Below the pieces are notes generated by a model. It had not been told where the DNA came from. It searched no databases and saw nothing but the letters and a program-made list of their open reading frames with translations. DNA of 64,000 nt, taken from the NCBI GenBank assembly GCA_036245805.1, contig BTRK01000003.1, forward strand, positions 37,093,215 through 37,157,214. The letters are read 5' to 3'. The DNA is from Pristionchus mayeri (taxonomy: Eukaryota > Nematoda > Chromadorea > Rhabditida > Neodiplogasteridae). Shown piece after piece: positions 25,996-37,636 of the stretch. Positions within the stretch are counted from its first letter, which is position 1. Every line of letters starts with the position of its first letter. Made by a program: the position numbers and the translations under genes.

Positions 25996-27996
25996 TATGA
26001 GAGAAATCGCGAGAGAATCGACTATTTGAGGGGGGTGGGCGGCGGTAGGAATCAAGTTTGTCATATCCTTAAACAAATTTGGTTACAAGTACTTCAAATG
26101 ATGCTCTTTCAAACTGCGTCTTCAGAATTTCGATAACTGTCGTCATCGTCGAGATTCAGAAGGCCAAAGATGGTACTATCACTTTTCGACAGTCAAATCG
26201 CGCTCACTTAAATGATCATAAATCCGTTCAAAATAAAGATAGAAAGCCGTTCTTTGTTTCAAATGAGAGCTACCATCATGCGCTACAACTTTTATGTTGA
26301 CGTCATCATTCCTGTATCTCACCCTGGTGCGAGGCGGTCGGGTAGACCAAAAGTGACGGAACTCTGGAAATCGGAAAAACGTATTGGGTTATCATGCTAA
26401 ATTTTAAGTTCATACATGGACCTAACTTCTCGCCAAAAATTAGGAAAATCTGAGGATGGACAAAAAAAAGGGCTCACTTTTGTGCGGCGACCCCAAAATG
26501 AGGTCTGGAAAAGAGTACTTCCGCATCTTCAATTGGCCTGATTTGGGCTCAAAATCATTCAAAAACATCCAAAACAACATTCTAAATATCTACACCCCAT
26601 GTTATAGCTTTTCCATTGGTTATAAATGTCCACCTGGCCGAAAATTTGAAATTCTGTATTTTGACCAATTTCAACGTGCGGGATGGGCTCAAATGCACTA
26701 AATAAGTTCCAAATAATGTAAATACATCCCTCGAAACAGCTCAAAGAAAAAGGGCTACTGAAAAGAGGAAATTTCACCTGAAGAATCCAATGAAACACGC
26801 AAAACTGTGCCTCTGGTAAAAATATGCATAGAGACTCGGCTTATTGAGATAAATGTAGAGAATGATGAGCTAAACATTTCATATGTTGAAAGTGAGTCTC
26901 TATCGTTTCGTTGAAGCGTGCTACAGAGCCTGGAAGTTTGCCAGAAATAGGCCAGAATCCCCCGAGAGCGCGTGCTCTAACCGTCTGGCGCTCTCGCCGC
27001 CTGACCTCCCTCTCCCTCCCGTCTATTTAGCGCTCCCCTCGGCCCGTTTCCCGTCGTTTCTGGCCAATCTCCAGGCTCTGTAACATGCTTCAACGTAAAG
27101 ATAGAGACTCACTTTCAACAGATGAAATTTTTAGCTCATCGTGCTCTACATTTCTATCCATAAGCCTAATCCAATTCCCAATTTGGTCTGATGTGCACGT
27201 TTGGGCCTTTTCTTGGATTCCTCCTTTGGCATCGTATTTCAAGATGCCCAGTTCGTCTGATCAGTTTCGAGGAATGTTTTCACATTATGTGGAACCGATT
27301 TAGTGAATTGGTGCCCATCTCGCGGTGCCCGGGGGTCAAAATATCAATTTTCAAAATGCCGATTATGTGACCATTCATGACCAATGGGAGTGTTATAATA
27401 TGATAGGAAACTACTCACAATGTTGTTTTAGGTGTTTTTGAACTATTTTGAGTATAAATTAGCACAATTAAAGGTACGGAAGTACTCACTTCTGGAAGTC
27501 GTTTTGAGGTCTTCACACAAAAGTAAGCCCTTTTTTTGTCCATCCTCAGATTTTCCTAATTTTTGGCGAGAAGTTAGGTCCATGTATGAACTTAAAATTT
27601 AGCATGATAACCTAATATGTTTTTCCGATTTCCAGAGTTACGTCACTTTTGGTCCACCCGACCGCCTCGCACCAGGGTGAGATACAGGAATGATGACGTC
27701 AACATAAAAGTTGTAGCGCATGATGGTAGCTCTCATTTGAAACAAAGAACCACTTTCTATCTTTATTTTATACGGATTTATGATCATTTAAGTGAGCGCG
27801 ATTTGACTGTCGAAAAGTGATAGTACCATCTTTGACCTTCTGAATCTCGACGGTGACGGCAGCTATCGAAATTCTGACGACGCAGTTTGAAAGAGCATCA
27901 TTTGATGTACTTGTAGCCAAATTTGTTTCAGGATAGGACAAACATGATTCCTACCGCCGCGGAGTGGTCGATTCTCTCGTGATTCCTCTCATATAT
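25996..27996. mobile_element. 2-kb foldback element with CATATGAGAG ends
   Basis: Nearly full-length inverted arms meet near 26.99 kb. Outer ends read CATATGAGAGAAATCGCGAG and the inverse CTCGTGATTCCTCTCATAT. The arms share GAGGCGGTCGGGTAGACCAA-type words. The inner part repeats AAAGTGAGTCTCTATC and CAGAGCCTGGA on both sides of the centre. The family recurs at 48365-53390 (with nested insertions) and 57084-57470 (very short). No protein is encoded. Confidence 0.75.
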
Positions 27997-29214
27997 GCAA
28001 ATTACAATGATAATATTTCAAATCGACGTCAAATGTAAAAGCTGATGTTCCAGGCCTTGGAAAAGCATCAGAAACATTCATTGTGTTCAGAGGAAGAAAA
28101 TTTACGTCGAAAATGCGAAATTTCGGAGATTCGAAAAAATCGATATTTTGCAAGGGCAAAAAATCGATTTTTTTTCTTTTATCGCTTTATTTTTACTCTT
28201 CCACGTCCAAAACATCGAAAAATTTCAAATACACGCTAAACTCGGTGAACTCGACGAATATATGTAATGCACAAACATACAAAGTGCACGAAATTCTGGA
28301 TTTCTGCCGTTAAAACAAAAAATTTAAAAATCACTTGTAAGATAGGGGATATTTTTTTTCATGCCAGCCAATTTTTTACCAGTTCCTGCCTCACACAGTT
28401 GATCAGCTCGTTATTTTGTGATTACATGCTGAAGCTGACCCTACCCTATTACATTATGGCTTGGGTAAGTTGGGTGATAAGTACTTTTGGTAAAGAAGTA
28501 GCCATAGCCTGGACATCAAAAGTCGGAATTTTGCATGTTTCTCAAGTATTATATGTTTTTGAAAAATCACAATTTTGAGAAAGATGAAGATCAGTTCAGC
28601 TAAACTTTTCAAATGTATGAATGACGCAATAGTAGTACACTATATCGCCCAGATTTTAAGAACTGTCAGTTTGATTATCGGGGCAGGAATACTAATCGAT
28701 TGAACAGCTCCATCACTCCATCTTACTCTTTCTTCCATCTGTAATTCGGGGAAGGGGTGGATCAACCCCACCATTCAACCCAGGTTTAAAAAGTACTAGA
28801 TATGTCCTTCTCAATAATATATTATATGTGAAGTTGACCCACGATTTTTCTCTTCTGCAAAATAGTGATCCAAACACTTTTGAAAAAAAATCAGAAACTT
28901 GGTTTGATGACAATCATCAGTTTCTCGTATTCCCTGAGTCTCTTATTTGATCTGAACATATGTAGGGAATGTTCAAGTATTCCATCTAATTATGCTACTG
29001 AGTTAGCCCAATGTGATTTGAGATGAGCATTTTATGCGAGCTCAAACGTCGTTCACGAAATCGGACAGAACTTATGTTCCAACCTAATATATAACACGAA
29101 AATCTCATAGAGATTGGACCACTTTGAACAGTTTGTCAAACGGCACCTGCGATTTCTCAGAAGACATGTGATATTTCAAATTAAGAATACATACATATTT
29201 AAAAAAAAAATTAC
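27997..29214. other. Remainder of the repeat-filled BTB intron
   Basis: 28030-28400 is the inverted partner of 22.4-22.8 kb. From 28400 to 29214 I see no gene and no clear repeat structure. Confidence 0.45.
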
Positions 29215-29464
29215 CATCACGATGTGGAGTCTGTATTTGTCAGCCAGGAACAGTTTCTTGGACTCATCAATATCAGTCGCCCTCAGAAGATACTTCTCCG
29301 CATTGTCCATTACAGACTGAAAGATCTTGTCAATTAAAATTAGTTTTATATTAAATCTTAATTAAAGCTAGCCCACATTTGTCTCCAAATAATATGCAAA
29401 GAATGTGGAAACTTTTTTCTATCTAGTTCGTAGCCCAGTCGCAGCTTATATTTTTTTAAAATTA

Positions 29465-30703
29465 TTGGGGTGTCCGGAAAGTTCGTATAATTTTTTGTTT
29501 TTTTTTTATTCAATGCTTTACAATTCTCAGTGACCAATGTATGCCCCCTTCTTTCTCACTACCTCCATCCAGCGATTGGGCAGGGTCTCGATTCCTCTCT
29601 TCCAGAATGCGGGTTTCTTCGAGACCGCCCAGTTCACGAAAGACCTCACAACTTCATCTCGATTCTTGAACTTCTTTCCTTTGCAGAAGTCAGAGAGAGA
29701 GCGGAAGCAGTGGTAGTCGCATGGGGAGAGATCCGGGGAATACGGTGGATGGGGAATCCTCTCGATCTTCAGCTCGTCCGTTTTCTTCTGGGTCATCTTC
29801 GCTCGATGTGGGCTAGCATTGTCCATCTGAAGAAGAATTTTGCCCTGGTTCAGGAGTCTGGGAGGGACTTTGATCGCGACATCTTCCAGTTGTTCAGAAA
29901 AGAGGTCGGCATTGATGCTGGTGGCATGGACGAGGATCTCCCAGTAGATGGGACCGAGCACTGAGAAGAAGAAGCAGAGGAGTTCCTTCTTTCCGTGCTC
30001 TTCCTTCTTCGGGACGGGCGTGGGCTTCTCATCTGCATCCACCCATTGCAGTCTCCTCACAGGGTTATCGTACGTGATCCACTTCTCATCTGTAGCGATG
30101 ATGGAATTGACCCATCGAAGATTGTATCTACGATGGAGTAATTCCCGACAGACTTGAACACGATTTTTCAGCTGTTCGGGGGAGAGGTCATGGGGAATCA
30201 CTTGTGGGAGTTTCGGCTTCTTCCCAGATCGATGGAGGATATCGGACACCGTTGATCTGGGAGTACCAGTATCCTTCTTCAACTCACGCACACTGGCCAT
30301 GGGCTTGCGCTTCAGTGTGCGGAGAACGAGAGGCTGATCGAGGGAGGGAGGGCGTCCAGAGCGGGGTTGATCATCGAGACCAAACTCCCCTTTCTTGAAG
30401 CGGGAGAACCACTTATAGCAGAAGGGTATGGAGGGGCGTCAGCTCCTTCCGACTGGGCCAGGGCAGATTGGGCCTCCTTCACGGATCGGCCAAGACGGTA
30501 GTAATGAAGTAAAACTGCTCGGAGGTAGAGATGGGAGTCCATCACAAGAATCAATGTAGCAACTAGGAGACTGATTAAATCCTCTCACTACTCAACGTCA
30601 AAATGATGCAATACATTGTTGACAAATAGATTGCGCAATCACTGCATTTGATCGCGAACTGACTTTTTTCCGAAGCATTATACGAACTTTCCGGACACCC
30701 CAA
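29465..30703 (-). mobile_element. Mariner copy 2, transposase with one frameshift
   Basis: A 1239-bp element with TTGGGGTGTCCGGAAAGTTC ends and TA at 29463-29464 and 30704-30705. The transposase on the minus strand starts at 30554 (MILVMDSHLYLRAVLLHYYR). A G missing from the run near 30430 shifts the frame after EGADAP. The remaining frame runs from 30300 to the stop at 29527 and includes the full C-terminus (NRWMEVVRKKGAYIGH). Catalytic landmarks TDEKW, MDNASPH and PDLSPCDYH are present with the D34D spacing. It lies in a BTB-gene intron, its right end 12 nt inside the donor at 30723. Confidence 0.93.
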
Positions 30704-31136
30704 TAAAAAAACCACCAGCTTACATTAATTTCGAATATATCCGCGAGTTGAAGTACATACTCAATTGAGTCCCCTGAAATGCATTTTGTTACATTTCATG
30801 ACTGAAATTGTGTCGACTAAGTGACCAAAAAAAATTTTACATTATCAGACAAGCATGCTGCATGAATCACTGATACAAATAATGATTAAGGTAAAAAAAG
30901 TCCACCGCAATAATCCCATCCCATTGGATAGACATAACTGATGAGATCTCGGAATTCCTGAACACCAGTATAGTCATTATGTTTTCTTAGAATAAACTCG
31001 CATCTTTGTCCACTTCCTTAATCTCTATTTCTTCTTCTGTTGACTCTTTGAATTTTCCGTTGAAAAGCCTCTCAAAATATGGAGACTGGAATGCAAGAAT
31101 CTGAAATAATGTGATGGATAAATATTTGGTTCAATA

Positions 31137-31637
31137 TTTGGGGGGGGGGGATAATTTCTCAAACGATTTGGCGCAGCGCCTTGGGAGTTTTTTCATTGTA
31201 ACCAGTTTGCACTCACATACATTGCATTATTAGTCGTTTACCAGGCGAACTTGAGTTTTACACTTCACCCACGAAAAGGGGGGTCATAGTCCCAAATTAA
31301 GGTTTTGAGTAGAAAATCATACTTAGATAGACACCAAAGTCCGAAACCAATCGATACTCATATCAATGAAATAGGGTAATTACTCAGGCACTATAATATC
31401 AATTGTTTACGGTATGTGTTTATCTATACATGACTTTCTACTCAAAATCTCAATTTTGGACCATGATCAATTTTGGTCGTTGGTGAAGTGTAAAACTCAT
31501 GATCACTTGGTAACAAGACTAATAAATGAAAATGCATGGGAGCGCATACTGCTTACAATGAAACAACTCCCAAGTTACAAGCGAACGGCGCGAGTTGAGC
31601 AATTGTCGTTTGAGCAATTGTAGAGCCCCCAATATTT
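31137..31637. mobile_element. Foldback MITE of about 0.5 kb
   Basis: Inverted halves: left words TTTCTCAAACGATTTGGCGC, GGAGTTTTTTCATTGTAA and GAGTTTTACACTTCACC are mirrored by GTGAAGTGTAAAACTCAT, TTACAATGAAACAACTCC and GTCGTTTGAGCAATTG. The outer edges are AATATTTGGGGG and CCCCCAATATTT. It encodes no protein and lies between the BTB and zinc-finger genes. Confidence 0.65.
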
Positions 31638-31830
31638 TCAATATAAAAAAAATTTTAAAATTTTGTTGGAGATCTATCGATCTAATATCACAGCTATTGC
31701 AAATTGGTTGACTATCGAATTGAATTTTAGAGAAATGTTGACCTGTTTGCTAATTTGCACGAACCGTGATGACATAAATTGTGTAAATTGGAAATAATGA
31801 AACTTTAAAGATCCCTTTTACTTTTTCCAG

Positions 31831-34800
31831 ATGACAATGACGAGAACAAGAGAGCGCACAAATGCGCAATTTGCCACGAGCACTTTTCGACGATGTATTA
31901 TCTAAATATACACACACGACGATGCAATGGCATGTTTATTGAAGCATTGTAGACTTATTACTCCAATTAGTTAAATGTACATTCGCATGTCTAGAACGCG
32001 TGGTTATGAAATATCGGCATTTTAATATACATATTAATACGTGCTCAGGTGAGATCAAGAAGACTGCTGCTCACAGAAGGCGTAACTGCAAGCATTGCGG
32101 CCGAGAATTCAGTAAGCGTCAAGCTCTCAATATCCATGAGAAGCGTGGAAAATGTTGCTCGACTTCGGCCGCACTACTTCTACACAAGAAGTTTCACGAA
32201 AGTAAGCTGGCGGTTTTTCATAAATGTTCTAATCGAGTAAACGTCCCTTATCCACGTATAATTATTTAAACTGTTTGGGATTGCATCTTAAACAAATATT
32301 AACAATAGTAGCCAAATGTTTAAAATAATTTTAATCAAATAATACACATGCAGGTAGCGTCGAGAAAAGACATCTGCATAAGAGCGAAAATCATCAGCAG
32401 GTTATCAACCATTTGAGCAGCCACTTGGATAAGATCTTCAAATTTTTATTAAATTTTTGTTATTAAATTTTGATTTATTTTAGTTCATACACATATTAAT
32501 ATGATTATTAAAATTAATATTATTCATGTTCAGATGACGTAAAGAAACACGCCCCTCAGAAAAGGCGTAATTGCAAGTACTGTGGCCAAAAATTTGCTTC
32601 GCGTCAAGGCCTGAATATCCACGAAAATCGTCATTTGGGTAAGAAATTGTCAAATTTACTTGCTTATACAATTTTATTTAAAAGGGTTTAATTTCGGCAT
32701 GTCTTCAATGAGTAGATAATGTGATGAATGTTCATTATTTATTGTCATCGAGACTTGCTATTTCAGCGGATGATGATCCTAGGAAAATCAAGCATGTTTG
32801 CGATACTTGTGGGAAAAGTTGCGCTACTTCTGCTACCCTTCTTCAACACAAACACATTCATGAAGGTATTCCTTCCATATTGCCATATATATCGTACGCG
32901 ATAGAAATATAGGATCGAAAACTGTGCACTTTAACGCGTGCACGTGCATAACAATTTTAAAAACAATAGTTTTCTCATGTACGATAACTGATGCCCAAGC
33001 GTACACTTATTACATTAATTCCCAGAGGACTAGGAGAAACGTCACTCATATAAGTGCATTCATTGTGAGAAAAGGTTTCTTACACGTCAACAATGCAACG
33101 TACACGAAAACAGTCATTTAGGTAAGTTTTCATAGTTAATATTTTCCAGAATAAATATATATTGGATATATTATCGGACTATATTCTTTAGAAAATATTT
33201 ATTTTACTAATTAATTGTATTTAAGCTGCCGATGATCCCAGGAAAATCAAGCATATATGCGATGCTTGTGGGAAAATGTGCTCGCATGCTTCATCATTAT
33301 TTATACACAAGCGACTACATGAAGGTTGGTGTAATCGATATACGAGGTTCACACTTATAAGGCTGTTGCATAAGTTCCTTTCTTTTTTCTTTTGGACAAT
33401 ACTGCTTAAGTACGTGGACAGACGAGATATTCTGATTACCCTGTGATATGGTCTAGATTGTGGATTACACCCATGAAATGGTTTGGAATCTACTCACTAT
33501 CTTGGGTGGCTAGCACGTTTCAGAAAATGTGCATCGGAAAACGGCGATTTTTAGCATTTTGAGTTGGGCCCTTGTTGCCGAGAATTCGTGGCATTCTGAT
33601 TCTGCGCAATCATACAGTACTAGGACAAGAGTTGATTGTTCACTTAAGTTCAAAAAATCCGTATTGAAATGCATGTGGTAAACAGGGGATACTCAAATCT
33701 CTTGATTTCATCGTGTGAATCTCGACGTATTTTTTTCAAAGAATTTAGCTCGTGAAAGGATAGACCAATCTTTTCCTAAATATGATTGCATACTGCTTTA
33801 GAATAGTGTGACAAATTCAGCACCATCACTGCTCTCCTCGGAGCTGTGAATAATTGAACACTCGGATCAAACATACTAGTACGATGACTTCCGATCTAAA
33901 TTGGCCTATGCTCACTGATATAATCGAACCAAGATCGTGCTCGATATAGAGTGTACTCATGCCCCAATCAATTGTAACAAACCATTAGTTGATTGGTCGA
34001 TTGCAAAGAACAGTGGAGTTAACAATGTTCATGCACGAAAAAAGAAAGGAACTTATGCAACAGCATAATATAATGAAAACATCCATTCTCAGTTGACGAG
34101 GAGAAACGTCGCCCATATAAGTGCATTCATTGTGAGAAAAGGTTTCTTACACGTCAACATTGCCAGACGCACGAGAATCAACATCTCGGCAAGTTTTTTT
34201 TTGTTCCAGTAATTATTTTCTAAATTGAGTTTTCGTTAGATGATTGTGCAGCCTCTACGATTATTTTCTGTAAACGTACCATGTTATAATGAGATGTATT
34301 TTCGATGACGACGACCCTAACAAAATCAAGCATGGATGCGACGTTTGTGGGAAAGTTTGCGCGACACCTTCTTCACTTCTTGTGCACACACGCTGTCATG
34401 AAGGTATGTGTAAACGACATTTTGTACAAAATTGTTGTATCCTTGCTACGTTAGTCGGACTCACCGCACTACACCACCAAGCGTAGTCGTTCACGACCGT
34501 GAAATCGCTTGACGTGGCTGTACTCTTACTTTTTTTTAAACAAAAAGGCATATGAGAGTTATGATTCATTACGACAAACGCCTTCACGAATGTATGTGTA
34601 AGCGTTAATCGGTCCAATCTATAAAAATCTTCACTACATTCAGTCACAGTCGACAAAGATAAACGTCGTCTGCACAAGTGCGGTCATTGCGGGAAACTAT
34701 TTACCACGCGTCAACATCTCAACACTCACCAAAATACCCATTTAGGTATGTTTTTTTCATGAATAACGAATATTCTCTAGAGATACGTGTCGCATTCCTA

Positions 34801-35730
34801 CCTGACCATAATACAATATTTATAATGATATATCACCTAGATGTAACTTTCTTCAAACGAAATGCCAATTGATGCCACTTCTTTAAGCTGACGACAACCC
34901 AAACAAAATCAAGTATGAATGCGGCGTTTGTGGGAAAGTGTTCTCTGCTCCTTCTTCTCTGATTAGACACAAACAGCTTCATGAAGGTAGGCACTCTCGG
35001 TAATTTGAGTCCAAATATATTATGATATATTGATTAACACAAACTTGTACTATGTTGCACACTCCAATTACTTTTTTACAGCTTCATTGAATGTTATTGA
35101 AGCTGAGGACGACCCGAATAAAAACAACAATGAGTGCGACGTGTGTAACAAAGTGTTCTCTACTAACTCGAATATGCTCAGACACAAGCACATTCATGAA
35201 GGTAAGCTCAATCGGTAATTGACGCCCGAATATACTGATCATACATATTGTTTTACTGTTTTGCATACTTCAGTTCTATTTATTAACGTTTTATTGAATG
35301 ATATTTAAGCTGAGGATTACTCCAAGAAAATCAAGCATGAATGCGACGTTTGTAAGAAAGAGTTCTCTACTCATTCGAATATGCTTAGACACAAGCAGCT
35401 TCATAACGGTATGCTCAATCGATAAATTAATGAAAAATACCGTTACTGAAAATGCGTATTTTCGAAATTCAAATGCGACGCTGTGTGAAAAAATATTTCT
35501 GGCGCAACGAGAAAGCTACAATAACAATATTCCATCTGATTAATTCACAGACGATCAAACTGTAATATTTCGAAATTCATAAATATATCGTTCATTATTT
35601 TACATTTGTAGATTCGGGCCCTAAAAGTTCCAAGTTCGATGAAACGAACGGGGAGGATGAAACAATGGATAACAACGAATATGAGAAAAACACTACGCCG
35701 TGGGGGAGCACTGATGAGGCTATGCACTAA
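31831..35730 (+). CDS. C2H2/C2HC zinc-finger gene, one finger per phase-1 exon
   Basis: Exons, each a symmetric phase-1 cassette holding about one finger: from 31831 (C2HC, CAICHEHF), 32049-32201, about 32354 (degenerate), 32534-32638, 32767-32865, 33026-33121, 33226-33324, 34093-34188, 34305-34403, about 34644-34745, 34888-34986, 35082 or 35103-35201, 35310-35408, and a tail 35612-35730 (acidic, ending EAMH). Two cassette types alternate. Type A is DDDPNKIKHxCDVCGK plus HKxxHEG. Type B is KRRPYKCIHCEKRFLTRQ plus HENxHLG. Such proteins usually bind nucleic acid in the nucleus. The exon at 33026 has an in-frame TAG, the exon at 34305 lacks an AG acceptor, and the exon ending 34188 uses a GC donor. 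The 5' end and start codon were not found. The longest intron holds a MITE. Confidence 0.8.
33360..34065. mobile_element. Non-autonomous element in a zinc-finger intron
   Basis: About 0.7 kb, bounded by GGCTGTTGCATAAGTTCCTT and the inverse, followed by TTCTTTTTT on each side. TA-rich flanks suggest Tc1/mariner-type ends. There is no coding capacity. It lies wholly in the intron between the exons ending 33324 and starting 34093. Confidence 0.7.
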
Positions 35731-35843
35731 TGAAGTAAACGTTGTTCTCACACCATCTCATTCCCCTCTATCTCGTTTACTTCTGAATCTCGCCTGCGTC
35801 TTTAATATATAACACAGGTATCACGAGTCGATGGAGGAAGCCA

Positions 35844-37636
35844 TGAACGATTTTTTTCAAAGATTTTCAATATTAACCATATATTGATGGTATAAGGTAC
35901 TAAGGACAAGAAATCGAAGGAACCAGGTTATTTGTCCCAGAGCCGGCTTTTAGACATTTTCCGGTTTTACTACCGGCGATAATGTATTTCTGTCCGCAGA
36001 AGAGCTACAGGGATGGCGGAGGTCTTAAAAAATCGGGAAAAATATGTCAAATAACTTTACTGTTGACAACTTTCTGATTGGACCAAAACTAATCGAAAAA
36101 CCACATTTTGAATTGAAAAATAAATATTTTCCCTATCACGCAGTAGAAACGCAGAGGTTTTTATTGCGGAATATGAAAGACTAATCTCTCACGTGTCGTA
36201 GAAAAAAATATGAAGGAAAAATTTTCTACCGTATTTTTTGATAATCGCGGTTAAAGGTGAGGCATCGAGGTGACGAATTGGAATTTTCTACATTTTACGT
36301 TGAACTTAGACCAGCTTTATGCTGTTTCATTTTGAATAACACAGTATACATCGAAAAATGTTCACAGGAGATCGGATTCAGTAGTTCCAAAAAATTCGAT
36401 TTTCAAGTCTCGGATTTTGGCATGTTTAGGGGAATGTAAAATATCTTTATCAAAGTGAACTTCCATTGGTCATGTGCTGAGGTTCAAGTACAGTAGGTAG
36501 TCTATCAACATTCATAGAACTCGGCCCTTGTAATTGCTCAAAACATATAGATATTCACAATCGAATTTACGAAAATGAAAGATCCGAAAAACAAAAACAA
36601 ATCGATTCTACCCAGATTTCGCGAAAATCGATCAGATTTGAACGTCAAAATTCATGTTTATACCGTATAAGTCATCAGATACACTGATTTGTTCAACACA
36701 CACCATTTGATATTTTTTGTTGTTTCAAAGAGATGGAAATATTTTTTTCCAGAAACAAGCAATATAATTGTGTTCACTGGGAATTCATACTCTTATGATC
36801 TTAAAATGAATTTTAACGTTCAAATCTGATCGATTTTCGCGAAATCTGGGTAGAGTCGTTTTGTTTTGTTTTTCGGATCTTCCATTTTCGTAAATTCGAT
36901 TGTGAATATCTATATGTTTTGAGCAATTGCAAGGGCCGAGTTCTATGAATGTTGATAGACTACCTACTGTACTTGAACCTCAGCACATGACCAATGGAAG
37001 TTCACTTTGATAAAGATATTTTACATTCCCCCAAACATGCCAAAATCCGAGACTTGAAAATCGAATTTTTTGGAACTACTGAATCCGATCTCCTGTGAAC
37101 ATTTTTCGATGTATACTGTGTTATTCAAAATGAAACAGCATAAAGCTGGTCTACGTTCAACGTAAAATGTAGAATATTTCAATTATTTCCAATTCGTCAC
37201 CTCGGTGCCTCACCTTTAACCGCGATTATCAAAAAATACGGTATAAAATTTTTCTTTCACATTTTTTTCTAAGACACATGAGAGATTAGTCTTTCATATT
37301 CCGCAATAAAAACCTCTGCGTTTCTACTGCGTGATAGGGAAAATATTTATTTTTCAATTCAAAATGTGGTTTTTCGATCCCAGAATTATTAGTTTTGGTC
37401 CAATCAGAAAGTTGTCAACAGTAAAGTTATTTGATATATTTTCCCGATTTTTTAAGACTTCCTCCATCCCTGTAGCTCTTCTGCGGACTGAAATACAGTA
37501 TAGCCGGTAGTAAAACCGGAAAATGTCTAAAAGCCGGCTCTGGGACAAATAACCTGGTTCCTTCGATTTCTTGTCCTTAGTACCTTATACCATCAATATA
37601 TGGCTAATATTGAAAATATTTGAAAAAAATCGTTCA
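35844..37636. mobile_element. Foldback element, 1.8 kb
   Basis: Long inverted arms meet near 36.74 kb. The left arm has CGAAGGAACCAGGTTATTTG and TTTCCGGTTTTACTACCGG; the right arm has the complements CAAATAACCTGGTTCCTTCG and CCGGTAGTAAAACCGG. Arms differ by scattered substitutions. Open frames are by-products. It begins about 110 nt after the zinc-finger stop codon. Confidence 0.75.

Larger units (their letters stand above)
21821..31100 (-). pseudogene. BTB/BACK (MATH-BTB-like) gene, probably decaying
   Basis: Exons on the minus strand: 31100-30998 (BTB: AFQSPYFERLFNGKFKEST, EEEIEIKEV), 30957-30906 (EFRDLISYVYPMGWDYC), 30773-30724 (DSIEYVLQLADIFEIN), 29316-29215 (VMDNAEKYLLRATDIDE, FLADKYRLHIVM), 21953-21821 (EQCLASYKKCSDICELKE). 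These follow the order of nematode BTB proteins that recruit substrates to cullin-3 ligases. Two defects are visible. The first and second exons listed do not join in phase. The last exon has one extra base near 21900: removing it restores SPEFSHLSETATRTLLEEL, the expected BACK-like end, whereas as written the frame leaves the family pattern. Exons before 31100 were not found. The 7.3-kb last intron and the third intron are filled with repeats and mariners. A sequencing error at 21900 remains possible. Confidence 0.7.
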